Assembly (NCBI GenBank): GCA_964017065.1
Contig: OZ024789.1
Coordinates: forward strand, 2,303,016 to 2,367,015
Source of the DNA: Haliclona indistincta
Lineage: Eukaryota; Porifera; Demospongiae; Haplosclerida; Chalinidae
DNA length: 64,000 nucleotides
Reading direction: 5' to 3'
Made by a program: the position numbers and the translations under genes. Every line of letters begins with the position of its first letter. The stretch's first letter is position 1. Shown one piece after another: positions 24,446 through 33,704 of the stretch. The notes beneath the pieces are model-generated. The model was given only the letters and a program-made list of their open reading frames with translations. It was not told the origin of the DNA and did not search any database.

Positions 24446-25513
24446 ATGCTTATGGTGTTTGTGTGTGTAACAGGTAACAATAGACTTCATTCTAAAAGTC
24501 ACCCTCTAACACATTGCTGAGTAGGCACTCTGTTTCTTTTAGCCTTGACCTAATGGCTGCATACAGGCTCACATTATTTTATTGTTGTTGTTTGCTTGTT
24601 CCTGTGTGCAGCAGGTGTCGTACCCTGTCCTTCAAAAGTGCCTAGTGCAGACTGTTTACTCTGGCACACTCGCATATTAACGATTATGCAATAACATGCG
24701 TGGGCGAGGTGATTAAGGGCAAGTGACGTTACGTAACAATTCTCTGTCTTTTTCTGTCAATTCTCTGTCTTTTCTTACAAACTACATGAAATTCTCAGAA
24801 ACCTCTTACATGTATTCCTGGTTGTTGGTGAGGGTGGGGAAGTGCTAGCAAATAGTAAAACAATTGTCGAACTTCTGCATCGTGCTGAAGTGTAGACTCA
24901 TGTGTTGCTGACGTGTTACGAAAATATCTGGATTTTGGAGGCACCAAAATAGTGGAGCTAATTACATATACATGTAACTATGGAGCATGCGCAAACAGTC
25001 TGTACCAGGCTCTTTTCTTGAAAAGAGCCTGGGAATGAGGCTACAGTTGTAGTGTGCTGGTCATCTATACATGTAGCTGCATACATTGTAAAGTTCTCAT
25101 TGATTCTCTATTATCCACAGTGCACAAGGTCAGGGCTTCTAGAAGTACTTCTTTCTACTTCATTTGCTGGCTCCAAGCAAGTACTACGGTGGAACCTCTG
25201 TGGCATCTGGAGACATGGACTCGCGTTAAAACTTAGCTAATGCAGTTTATGGTTAAAATGGACACATATCATTGATCAAATGCAGAGTCATGTGTATGTT
25301 TTATCCCCTCAGACCATTAACAATTTTTCTATCCCGTGTGGATTTGTGAGATACATGTACCATTGCAGTTAATTTTGTTAATTCAAATTGAATGATGACA
25401 TTATTTTTTGTGCTCTCTATTCTAATGACTGATTTATTTTTTTACGCAGTGAAAAATGCAAACAGTGTCATAGACTTAGTGCAGTAGCTTTAGACGAAGA
25501 CTGATATTTATTC
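24446..25513. other. No gene; contains an end of the AGCCTCG element family
   Basis: At about 24983-25040 lies a right-end sequence (GCATGCGCAAACAGTC, a short palindrome, then GAGGCTAC) matching the ends of the elements at 37.14-37.28 and 43.49-43.85 kb. Otherwise AT-rich and without a coding signal up to the retrotransposon. Confidence 0.5.
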
Positions 25514-25518
25514 GGGCT
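25514..25518. repeat. Target-site duplication GGGCT (left copy)
   Basis: The matching copy is at 31467-31471, immediately after the 3' LTR. Five bases is normal for BEL/Pao integration. Confidence 0.95.
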
Positions 25519-25709
25519 TGTCATGAACTCTGAACTCTGAACTAGCTAGTTATTATTTTCTGTATTGTTAACCCTTGATCATTTTATTATTCGAATTTGA
25601 TATTATCAACCATTAGAACATGTGATACAATTATGGTCTCCAACTGAGTAACTGTATCCATGAGAATCGAGATCGCCAGGGCGACAATTGCCGAATAGAG
25701 TATTTCACA
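25519..25709 (+). repeat. 5' LTR (191 bp)
   Basis: Starts with TG and ends with CA. It contains a short direct repeat GAACTCTGAACTCTGAACTA near its start. No obvious TATA box or AATAAA; promoter and polyadenylation signals inside it cannot be placed from sequence alone. Confidence 0.97.
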
Positions 25710-25727
25710 TGGTCCTTCGATCCCGGA
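25710..25727 (+). other. Primer-binding site, tRNA-Tyr-like
   Basis: TGGTCCTTCGATCCCGGA immediately follows the LTR. TGG is the complement of the tRNA 3' CCA, and CCTTCGA equals the 5' acceptor strand of animal tRNA-Tyr as I remember it. The tRNA identity is inference; the PBS position is clear. Confidence 0.75.
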
Positions 25728-25765
25728 TTGAGCCTACTGAACTGATTTGATACTCAACAGACGCA

Positions 25766-28700
25766 ATGGCTGATCTCGCCAAAAAGAAGAGAACACGAGG
25801 GGGTCACAAGTCCTCCGCTACAAAGATGATCGATCAAATCAACGCAACGACAGCCGATGATACCTCTCGGTTGCCAGCATTAAGCCGATCGTTACAAGAG
25901 AAGTTGGAAACCATCAATGCTCTTGACTCGCAAATTTTTGACGCCATTGATGACGAAGACGAGTTGACTGCAGAGATAGAACAGGCTGATGTTTACAAGG
26001 AGGCCGTATACGCTGCTTTGATCAAGGCTGGAGAACTACTAAAGAGTCCATCTGTCACCACGGTTGCTCCAACCAGTGCTGCTAGATCCGTCACAGTGAA
26101 GCTACCAAAGCTGCAGCTCAGACACTTCAGCGGTGATCTGACAAAGTGGACCAGTTTCTGGCAGTCATTTGAAGTATCCGTAGACCGTAATCCAGACTTA
26201 TCCGATGTTGAGAAATTTAATTATTTGTCATCATTACTGGAAGGTGTGGCTAGGGAGGCGATTGCGGGTCTTTCATTAACAGAGGAGAACTACGCGGCCG
26301 CAGTGACTACACTCAAGAAGAGGTTCGGAAGTACCCAACAGATTGTCAGCAAGCACATGGAAGCGCTGCTCCAAATCGAACCAGTAACCAACTCACAGAA
26401 TGTGAAGGCTTTACGACGACTGTTCGATACCATCAGCTCCCACATGAGAAGCCTCGCTTCGTTAAAAATTGAGGAGGATTCTTATGGAAATTTACTGTGC
26501 CCAGTATTAGTCAACAAGATACCAGCGGATATGCAATTGCTCATAAGCAGAAAAATCCCCGAAGCAGAGTGGAAACTCCAGTCTCTGATGACCGCCATTG
26601 AAGAGGAAATTACCGCCAGAGAGAGACTTGGTCAGCTGAGAGTCCCGCGTAGAGGCAATGACGGGCGACAAGGATCAAATGCGCATGTCCTTATCAACAA
26701 CAATCCCCACACCAGTGATGTGGCCTGCTGTTACTGTGATCAATCACACTCTCCCACGGAATGTACCAAGGTGACCCAGGTAGAGGCCCGCAGGCAGTTG
26801 CTCCTGAAAACAGGACGATGTTTCTCCTGTTTACGAAGAGGCCATCTTAGCAAGAAATGTAAATCCTCTTCTCGATGTCAAGAATGCCAAGGACGACACC
26901 ACTCCAGCATCTGTTCCAAGATCAGAAGTCCACCCAATCCTAAGAAACAAGACTCAAGTCTCAATCCTGATGCTCCTGGTTTTGAACCTGTCAAGTCGAC
27001 AACCCTACTTGTCAACGGTTGTAAGCCTGTCCTGCTGCAAACTGCCTCAGCGACCGTCTTCAATCCGCACGACCTAGGCACAAGTACAAAACTTCGACTT
27101 GTACTGGATAACGGATCTCAACGTTCCTACTTGACACGACACGCCAAGGATACACTGCACCTGCGAACCATTAAGCAACAAGAGCTGGCGATCGCAGCAT
27201 TCGGATCAAGAAGAGCGGAACCGCGTCTGTGTGATCAAGTGCAAGTGCAGGTACAAACCAAGAGTGGAGAACACATCGATGTGAACTTATTCGTCGTACC
27301 GCGAATCTGTGAGCCTCTAACAGAGCAACCACTTGAAAGGTGCTTGGAAGTCTACCCTCACCTCTGTGGACTGGACTTAGCTGACAACCCCACGGTAGAG
27401 AACCATGGAATTGACATGCTGATAGGATCCGACTTCTACTGGCGCTTTGTCACAGGTGAAATATTGCGTGGCAAGGACTCTGAAGGACCTGTCGGAATCA
27501 ACACTTCTCTAGGATGGGTTCTCACTGGCCCAACTGACCTCGTCTCGTCCCAGGAGTCCACTGTCAACCTCATCACGACCCATACCCTTCGTGTTGACGG
27601 CGAGATAAGTAACAAGATGTTGGACACAACTCTGAAAAAATTCTGGGAGCTAGAGTCGTTGGGAATCACGTCGGAGGAAACAGAGCATCCCGTGATGGAC
27701 CAATTCACCAATGCAGTCAAGATGAGAGACAATCGTTACGAAGTGTCGCTGCCATGGCGCGAATTTCATGACCCACTGCCGACCAACTACGAACTCAGTC
27801 GGAGAAGGCTCACCGGATTACTACGACGATTGAAACAGACACCAGAGATCCTTCAAGAGTACGACTCCATCATCCGTTCTCAACTGCGAGATGGAATTGT
27901 CGAAAAGGTGGATGGAAAGCAAGTCGACGGGACTGTCCATTTTCTGCCCCACCATGCAGTCATCCGTAAGGACAAAGATACTACTAAGGTGAGGGTTGTG
28001 TACGATGCCTCCTCCAAATCCTCTGGTACTTCTCTCAATGACTGTTTGCATGTGGGCCCTAAATTTGACCAAAGAATCAATGAATTATTGCTGAGATTTC
28101 GAGCCTACCCAGTACCGTTGGTTGCTGATATTGAGAAAGCCTTCCTGATGGTTTCAGTCAACCCCAATGACCGTGATGCCTTGCGTTTTCTCTGGACGGA
28201 TAGACCCTTTGATGGTGATATCAACCCCATTACATTGAGATTCACGAGGGTAGTTTTTGGTGTATCATCTAGCCCCTTCCTACTGAATGCTACGTTACAG
28301 CATCACTTAAGGTCATATAGCTTGTCCAACCCAACCCTAGTTGAGTCCTTGAGTCGCTCTATGTATGTGGACGACATTGTAACTGGTGCCAACACTGATG
28401 CTGAGGCCTTTCAACTCTATGTTGATGCTAAGGAAATACTGCGACAAGGCTCGTTTAACCTCAGAAAGTTTGTGTCGAGCTCATGTAACTTGCAGGAGCA
28501 GATAGATATTAGGGAACGTTCTTTGACCCACCCTAACCCAGAGCCATCTCCTCCTTCGACCGTTCAGGCTACTGAAGAATCCTTCGCAGAGATTACCATT
28601 CCGACTGACGCTGAAAGCCGACCAGGAGAGCACAAGGTCCTCGGAGTGCGCTGGGACGTAAAGAGCGACCAGTTGGTCTTCGACCTCAGCCACTTAGCAG

Positions 28701-31240
28701 AGTCAGCTTCTCAGATTGAGCCTACGAAGAGGAAGGTTGTGAGTGTTATTGGTCAGATATATGACCCATTGGGTTATCTGGCACCAGTCACTATCTTGTT
28801 TAAAGTATTCATGCAAGAGATCTTCAAGGAAATGAAAGGATGGGATCAACCACTAGTCGGACAGCTACTGTCCAAATGGAGGAAACTCATTGGAGTACTA
28901 CGTCAGAACAAACCACTGATCCTCCCGAGACATTATTTTAGTGGAAATCCTGTGAAATCAGCCCATCTATATGGGTTTTGTGACGCCTCAGGTAATGCAT
29001 ATGCAGCTGTTGTCTACATTGCTGAAGAATCAGATCTCAAGACAGAACCAGCGTTCGTCGTTTCCAAAACCCGAGTCGCCCCATTGAAGGTTCAGAGCAT
29101 TCCTCGCTTAGAGCTCATGGCCACTGTACTACTTGCTCGGCTGATCACTGATACTGCAAAGAGTCTTACTCCTGTTTGTGAGATATTGTCTCAAGTTTGT
29201 TTCACTGACTCTCAAGTTGCCTTATGCTGGATTAAAGGGGTAGAGAAGGATTGGAAGCCCTTTGTGCAACACAGAGTTGATGAAGTACGCCGACTGGTAC
29301 CACCTCAGTCATGGAGTCATTGTCCAGGAAAGGAAAACCCAGCTGACATTCCATCTAGAGGACTTGGACCAACAGACCTGTCACTCAGTAAGCGATGGAG
29401 AAATGGACCAGAGTGGCTCAGTTCCTTTAACCATCATGTCTTAGAACCAGAAGGGATTCCTGACCACTGTATGGTGGAACTGAAGACAAGAGACAAACCA
29501 ATCCCCTCCCATGTACTCTTGACCCAAGCGACTACAGACCTTGAGTGTGTTATCGAGTGTGACCGATTTAGCTCTTCGACTAAACTCTATCGGGTCACCG
29601 CCCTTGTACTCAAGTTCATACAAATCCTCCAGAGAAAAGTCGATTCACCAGAACTGACAGGTGCGGACTTAGTGAAGGCCGAAGAAATTTGGATCCAGGA
29701 AGCACAAAAGACGTCAGCGGAGGAGAAGAAATTTCCCATGTTGAAGAAGGAATTTGGTCTGTTCTTGGATGAGCGGAAGTTGTGGAGATGCGGTGGAAGA
29801 CTACAGAACGCTGACCTGCCCTATGCCGCAAAACACCCGATCCTGCTGAGCAAGACACACCATCTCACTAGACTGTTGATCCGAGAAGCGCACATTCGAG
29901 TCCAGCACAATGGAGTACGAGAGACGCTGACAGAGGTTCGCTCCAAGTTCTGGATAATATGCGGAAGAAGCGTTGTCAGGATGGTTATCCACAAGTGTGT
30001 CACGTGTAAGAGATTTGAAGGTAGACCTTACCATACTCCAAGACAACCACCGCTGCCTGATTTTCGGGTCACAGAGTCTCCTCCCTTCACATATACAGGA
30101 GTTGATTTCGCAGGACCAATGTTCGTTCGAATAAAGGAATCATCTCAGAAAATCTGGATCTGCTTATTCACTTGTTGCGTTTCCCGTGCAGTGCATCTGG
30201 AGATTGTTCTCAACATGACGGCCACTACCTTCCTTAACTGTGTGAAGAGGTTTGCCGCGAGGAGAGGCATTCCGCAGAGATTTGTTTCCGATAACGCCAA
30301 GACGTTTAAAAGTGCAGCTAAGACGCTGAAATCAATTGGTGAGCACCCTGACACTCAAAAGTACTTCCGTGTTAATGGCATCGAGTGGAGCTTCAACCTT
30401 GAGAAAGCTCCCTGGTGGGGCGGACTCTTCGAGCGAATGATCCAATCTACCAAGAGATGCTTGCGAAAGGTTGTTGGAAAGGCAAGGTTATCGTACGACG
30501 AGATGCATACTGCCATCACAGAGATTGAAGCTATCATCAACAGCCGACCACTTTCTTATGTTCATCCTGATGACTTCGAACAACCTTTGACTCCCTCGCA
30601 CCTACTTGTAGGACGCAGACTGTTGAGCCTACCCGATCATCTGACCTGTCTCGGATTAGAGGATGATGAAGATTTTGAGCTATCACCTGAGTCAATACAC
30701 CGAAGAGTCAAACATCTCAACAGCACCATCAATCACTTTTGGAAAAGGTGGAGTCATGAGTACCTTCTCAACTTAAGAGACAGTCATCGTCAACAGGACA
30801 AACAGCAATCCAACAGATCTGCTACTCCTGGAGACATCGTTGTGGTCCACGATGAAGACTTGCCAAGAGGTTGCTGGAAACTTGCTAGAATTCAAAGTTT
30901 GATTGTAGGTAGAGATGGTATCGCTCGCGGAGCTGTAGTGAGAGTTGCTTCGTCAAGCGGATCACCCACCATACTGCAACGCCCTCTACAAAAATTGTAT
31001 CCACTCGAGATCCACAGTGAACCCCCTCACTCAAACTCCAAAACGTCAAGTACCAGATCTCAAGAGACAAGTACTTCTGCCTCAAGCGATGATGCTTCAG
31101 TTTCGACCTCAAACGGTAATGCTAATGACTCTCAAGATAATTCCAATACAGCTACGTGTACTCGACCGAAGCCACCCCAGAGACAAGCTTCCATTCAAGC
31201 GAGAATGCTCGTACGAGAGAGGTGCGCAGATGATTATTGA
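25766..31240 (+). CDS. BEL/Pao gag-pol polyprotein
   Basis: 1,824 codons, uninterrupted, with ATG 38 bases after the PBS. Domains by residue: gag-type region with FSGD and W..FW (about 112-290; DUF1759-like); three Cys/His knuckles (about 320-385: CCYCDQSH, CFSCLRRGHLSKKC, CQECQGRHHSSIC); aspartic protease with LVLDNGS (catalytic D about 448) and a downstream LGWVLTG; reverse transcriptase with VADIEKAF (D788) and YVDD (867-870); RNase H with FCDAS (D1073), LELMA (E1116) and TDSQ (D1148); integrase with an HHCC zinc-binding module (about 1376-1415) and catalytic D1447, D1509 and E1556; a C-terminal SH3-like basic region with GDIVVVHDE; and a Ser/Thr-rich tail. All catalytic residues that I can identify are present. 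It copies the element RNA and integrates the product. Expression as one frame without a gag-pol frameshift is usual for this group. Confidence 0.97.
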   Translation: MADLAKKKRTRGGHKSSATKMIDQINATTADDTSRLPALSRSLQEKLETINALDSQIFDAIDDEDELTAEIEQADVYKEAVYAALIKAGELLKSPSVTTVAPTSAARSVTVKLPKLQLRHFSGDLTKWTSFWQSFEVSVDRNPDLSDVEKFNYLSSLLEGVAREAIAGLSLTEENYAAAVTTLKKRFGSTQQIVSKHMEALLQIEPVTNSQNVKALRRLFDTISSHMRSLASLKIEEDSYGNLLCPVLVNKIPADMQLLISRKIPEAEWKLQSLMTAIEEEITARERLGQLRVPRRGNDGRQGSNAHVLINNNPHTSDVACCYCDQSHSPTECTKVTQVEARRQLLLKTGRCFSCLRRGHLSKKCKSSSRCQECQGRHHSSICSKIRSPPNPKKQDSSLNPDAPGFEPVKSTTLLVNGCKPVLLQTASATVFNPHDLGTSTKLRLVLDNGSQRSYLTRHAKDTLHLRTIKQQELAIAAFGSRRAEPRLCDQVQVQVQTKSGEHIDVNLFVVPRICEPLTEQPLERCLEVYPHLCGLDLADNPTVENHGIDMLIGSDFYWRFVTGEILRGKDSEGPVGINTSLGWVLTGPTDLVSSQESTVNLITTHTLRVDGEISNKMLDTTLKKFWELESLGITSEETEHPVMDQFTNAVKMRDNRYEVSLPWREFHDPLPTNYELSRRRLTGLLRRLKQTPEILQEYDSIIRSQLRDGIVEKVDGKQVDGTVHFLPHHAVIRKDKDTTKVRVVYDASSKSSGTSLNDCLHVGPKFDQRINELLLRFRAYPVPLVADIEKAFLMVSVNPNDRDALRFLWTDRPFDGDINPITLRFTRVVFGVSSSPFLLNATLQHHLRSYSLSNPTLVESLSRSMYVDDIVTGANTDAEAFQLYVDAKEILRQGSFNLRKFVSSSCNLQEQIDIRERSLTHPNPEPSPPSTVQATEESFAEITIPTDAESRPGEHKVLGVRWDVKSDQLVFDLSHLAESASQIEPTKRKVVSVIGQIYDPLGYLAPVTILFKVFMQEIFKEMKGWDQPLVGQLLSKWRKLIGVLRQNKPLILPRHYFSGNPVKSAHLYGFCDASGNAYAAVVYIAEESDLKTEPAFVVSKTRVAPLKVQSIPRLELMATVLLARLITDTAKSLTPVCEILSQVCFTDSQVALCWIKGVEKDWKPFVQHRVDEVRRLVPPQSWSHCPGKENPADIPSRGLGPTDLSLSKRWRNGPEWLSSFNHHVLEPEGIPDHCMVELKTRDKPIPSHVLLTQATTDLECVIECDRFSSSTKLYRVTALVLKFIQILQRKVDSPELTGADLVKAEEIWIQEAQKTSAEEKKFPMLKKEFGLFLDERKLWRCGGRLQNADLPYAAKHPILLSKTHHLTRLLIREAHIRVQHNGVRETLTEVRSKFWIICGRSVVRMVIHKCVTCKRFEGRPYHTPRQPPLPDFRVTESPPFTYTGVDFAGPMFVRIKESSQKIWICLFTCCVSRAVHLEIVLNMTATTFLNCVKRFAARRGIPQRFVSDNAKTFKSAAKTLKSIGEHPDTQKYFRVNGIEWSFNLEKAPWWGGLFERMIQSTKRCLRKVVGKARLSYDEMHTAITEIEAIINSRPLSYVHPDDFEQPLTPSHLLVGRRLLSLPDHLTCLGLEDDEDFELSPESIHRRVKHLNSTINHFWKRWSHEYLLNLRDSHRQQDKQQSNRSATPGDIVVVHDEDLPRGCWKLARIQSLIVGRDGIARGAVVRVASSSGSPTILQRPLQKLYPLEIHSEPPHSNSKTSSTRSQETSTSASSDDASVSTSNGNANDSQDNSNTATCTRPKPPQRQASIQARMLVRERCADDY

Positions 31241-31267
31241 CAACAAACATTCGTTTACAGTCAACTT

Positions 31268-31275
31268 GGGGAGGA
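31268..31275 (+). other. Polypurine tract
   Basis: GGGGAGGA directly abuts the 3' LTR and is the expected plus-strand primer site. It is short. Confidence 0.75.
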
Positions 31276-31466
31276 TGTCATGAACTCTGAACTCTGAACT
31301 AGCTAGTTATTATTTTCTGTATTGTTAACCCTTGATCATTTTATTATTCGAATTTGATATTATCAACCATTAGAACATGTGATACAATTATGGTCTCCAA
31401 CTGAGTAACTGTATCCATGAGAATCGAGATCGCCAGGGCGACAATTGCCGAATAGAGTATTTCACA
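31276..31466 (+). repeat. 3' LTR (191 bp)
   Basis: I found no difference from the 5' LTR over 191 bases. It is followed by the right GGGCT target copy at 31467-31471. Confidence 0.97.
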
Positions 31467-31471
31467 GGGCT

Positions 31472-32289
31472 CGCGCGGGTTGGTGATAAGTTTCATTGGC
31501 TGGAGGTCACGTGATATGGTTTAATAACTAAACTAATAACTAGGTGTAAACAAGAGTTCAATGGAACACATACCCTGTGCGCTATTGCAAGAAATGTGAA
31601 TATTATTGTGCAATTATTATTATAGAGAGTAGTGTGGTAGCGAGTCTGCCGCTGTTCAGGAGCAAGCCGATTTGTAGACATGCTTTGCAATCGAGCTAGT
31701 GCTAGTCTAGCAGGCCAGACCTTCTGGGGCGCATAATAATAGCTAGTGCAGTGCGGTGATTCGAGTCTTCCGCTGTTCACTGCCTCTTCTAGTATTCTCT
31801 GCCACACGCTAGCTTGTCTGTTAACCTTTTCAAGCGTCTCCAGTCGTCGGTTTATAGCAACAGCCTTCTGCAAAGGGATTCTCTAAGAAAGTTGGGCGTC
31901 AACCTGACACACCTACTTACCGTAATAACCCCAAACGCGATGCAGCTATTAGAAACTCATGGCTATAGCACGCTACAGATAGCTCGTCCGACTTTGTAGG
32001 CCACTTTGTAAGACTAGAAATTCGCCAAGTAAGTATTAGATGACATTTTACTGGCGTGTTTTGATCGCTAACACTGTAAACGGAGGTTTTTTTTGATCAC
32101 ACACATATAAACATACCTATATATAGACAGCACCGATTGCTTAACCCTGCCGCGCCTACGCGCACAGGGTTACATCGGCGGCCAATCATGGACATCCATA
32201 TCCGTGATGGACACAGATAAAAGGGCAGATTGCATGCGCAGAGCGAGCGCAGATAGAGACTGTCAGACTGTTCGTTCCACCGTTTCCGC
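31472..32289. other. No gene recognised; one element end
   Basis: Unassigned sequence. At about 32142-32174 there is an inverted motif (TAACCCTG...CGCGC...CAGGGTTAC) resembling the left end of the CCCTCGGCG family. Confidence 0.4.
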
Positions 32290-33010
32290 CTGTGTAGCTG
32301 CTCCTGTCCTCTCTGCTGGTACGTATTGTTTCTGCCTTGTGTATATTGAACTACTGTTCCTACTTGTACTGTCTTACATTAACTTCAAGCCTACTTTCTA
32401 GCTTGTTGGCAGTTGTTAGTATCATGTTCCTAATGTCCGTGTTATTGACAGCTTTTGTTGCTACTGTATACAGGGTTTTGCGGGTCGCTTGTCGCACGCG
32501 GCACGACAATTCGACGAGACCACGCCTACTTATCCAGCACCACAGAAAGTCGCTAAAAAGAAACGCTTGTATTATCGAGTAAGGTAGAGCGCCTCGCCGT
32601 TATTGTTTTCAAATCACTAAGTATAGTCTATGCTTTGACTGCAACAGTCAAGGTTCACCCAGCAAAAGCAGCGTGCACGATACTACAAGCGTTTCTTTTG
32701 GGCAACATTCTGTGGGGGCTGGATAAGTAGGCGTGGCCTCGTCGAATTGTCGTTTTCACAGCGACAAGTGACCTGCAAAACCCTGTACATGTGTGTGGTT
32801 TGCAAATTTCCTCCCTCTTTCTCACCCTATCATTTTGACATTTCTATGACAGCTAGTGCAATGACCTCAGTTACACATTGGCTATGTAATAGTAATTAGT
32901 ATGTATATATGATGGTAAGGGCATGTAGCTTCGTATGTGTCTTTAAGCACTTGGTATTGCCTTTAATGCCTAAATAATATTGATGATTGCACATTTCTAA
33001 ACCATTTTTG
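32290..33010. repeat. Dispersed repeat X, copy 1 (interrupted by a MITE)
   Basis: Shares a series of blocks with 35745-36390: GCCTTGTGTATATTGAACTA, CTTTCTAGCTTGTT, TGTGTGTGGTTTG.AAATTTC, TGACAG.TAGTGCAAT. A small inverted-repeat element is inserted in this copy. Confidence 0.75.
32471..32785. mobile_element. 315-bp MITE, long TIRs, TA target duplication
   Basis: Ends CAGGGTTTTGC and GCAAAACCCTG. The arms match for about 80-100 bases with small gaps (left ...GACAATTCGACGAG, right CTCGTCGAATTGTC; left CCACGCCTACTTATCCA, right TGGATAAGTAGGCGTGG). Flanked by TA at 32469-32470 and 32786-32787. The paralogous repeat copy at about 36023 lacks the insert. Its size and TA duplication fit a non-autonomous Tc1/mariner-like element, but no transposase is present to confirm it. 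Confidence 0.9.
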
Positions 33011-33347
33011 AATCCGTGTTTCACGTACACTTGTCTTTGCCAGTGCCGGTGTTGTTAATTGTTCTTTCATTTTGAAACGTTCTTTTCTTGCTACCAGAGA
33101 GCTACTGTTCTCCTAAGCTTGTGTGGTGAGCTTTGCAGTTAAATTAGTAGCATGTTTCTGCATAGCCTTAGTGTGATACCGGTATTTGATAGTGAGAAGC
33201 ACAGCCTCGAATAGCTGAAGAATGTAATTACTGATAATTAAAAGTAAATTCACTTCCGTAGTACTTCTGCATGCCTACCCACCAACCAACTATTAATTGT
33301 CTTTGTCACACACAGGTTGCCTGTGCTGCTCGTGCTCTGCTCCTGCC
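33011..33347. other. No gene recognised
   Basis: AT-rich sequence between repeat X and the minisatellite; no coding signal. Confidence 0.4.
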
Positions 33348-33490
33348 CTTGTGCTGCTCACCTGGCCCTTGTGCTGCTCCCCTGGCCCTTGTGCTGCTCC
33401 CCTGGCCCTTGTGCTGCTCACCTGGCCCTTGTGCTGCTCCCCTGGCCCTTGTGCTGCTCACCTGGCCCTTGTGCTTCTCTTGGCCCTTGT
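33348..33490. repeat. 20-bp minisatellite, about 7 copies
   Basis: The unit is GTGCTGCTCCCCTGGCCCTT, with a C/A variant at one position alternating between copies. The open frames crossing it on both strands are repeat-encoded and not credible genes. Confidence 0.95.
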
Positions 33491-33646
33491 GAGTGTTACC
33501 ATGTACACAATGAAAGTGTATCGTATAAATCGCTACTGTATGTACCAATTTTAACAAGTGACTTGCGTATTCCTAAATACACTGTAGCTTGTTTGTAGGC
33601 TAGCTGCACGCTGAGGCTCATGGATCCTGTTGGACTTAGATAAACT

Positions 33647-33649
<3 letters not shown>

Positions 33650-33701
<52 letters not shown>
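33650..33701. repeat. (CA)n microsatellite
   Basis: Uninterrupted AC dinucleotides, about 26 repeats. Confidence 0.98.

Positions 33702-33704
<3 letters not shown>

Larger units (their letters stand above)
25519..31466 (+). mobile_element. Complete BEL/Pao-type LTR retrotransposon
   Basis: A 5,948-bp element with two 191-bp LTRs starting TGTCATG and ending CACA, which I read as identical along their length. It is flanked by the 5-bp target duplication GGGCT (25514-25518 and 31467-31471). A primer-binding site directly follows the 5' LTR, a short polypurine tract precedes the 3' LTR, and one uninterrupted 1,824-codon gag-pol frame lies between. There is no env-like frame. Domain order (gag, protease, RT, RNase H, integrase) and the YVDD RT motif place it in BEL/Pao. 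Identical LTRs and an open frame imply very recent insertion, possibly of an active copy. Confidence 0.97.

Noticed and set aside
25766..31240. Retroviral env or other extra gene in the LTR element
   Set aside because: The frame ends 35 bases before the 3' LTR and no other open frame of size exists; the element is gag-pol only.
33271..33598. Overlapping open frames with Leu/Cys/Ala/Pro repeats
   Set aside because: Created by the 20-bp minisatellite, open in several frames and on both strands at once.
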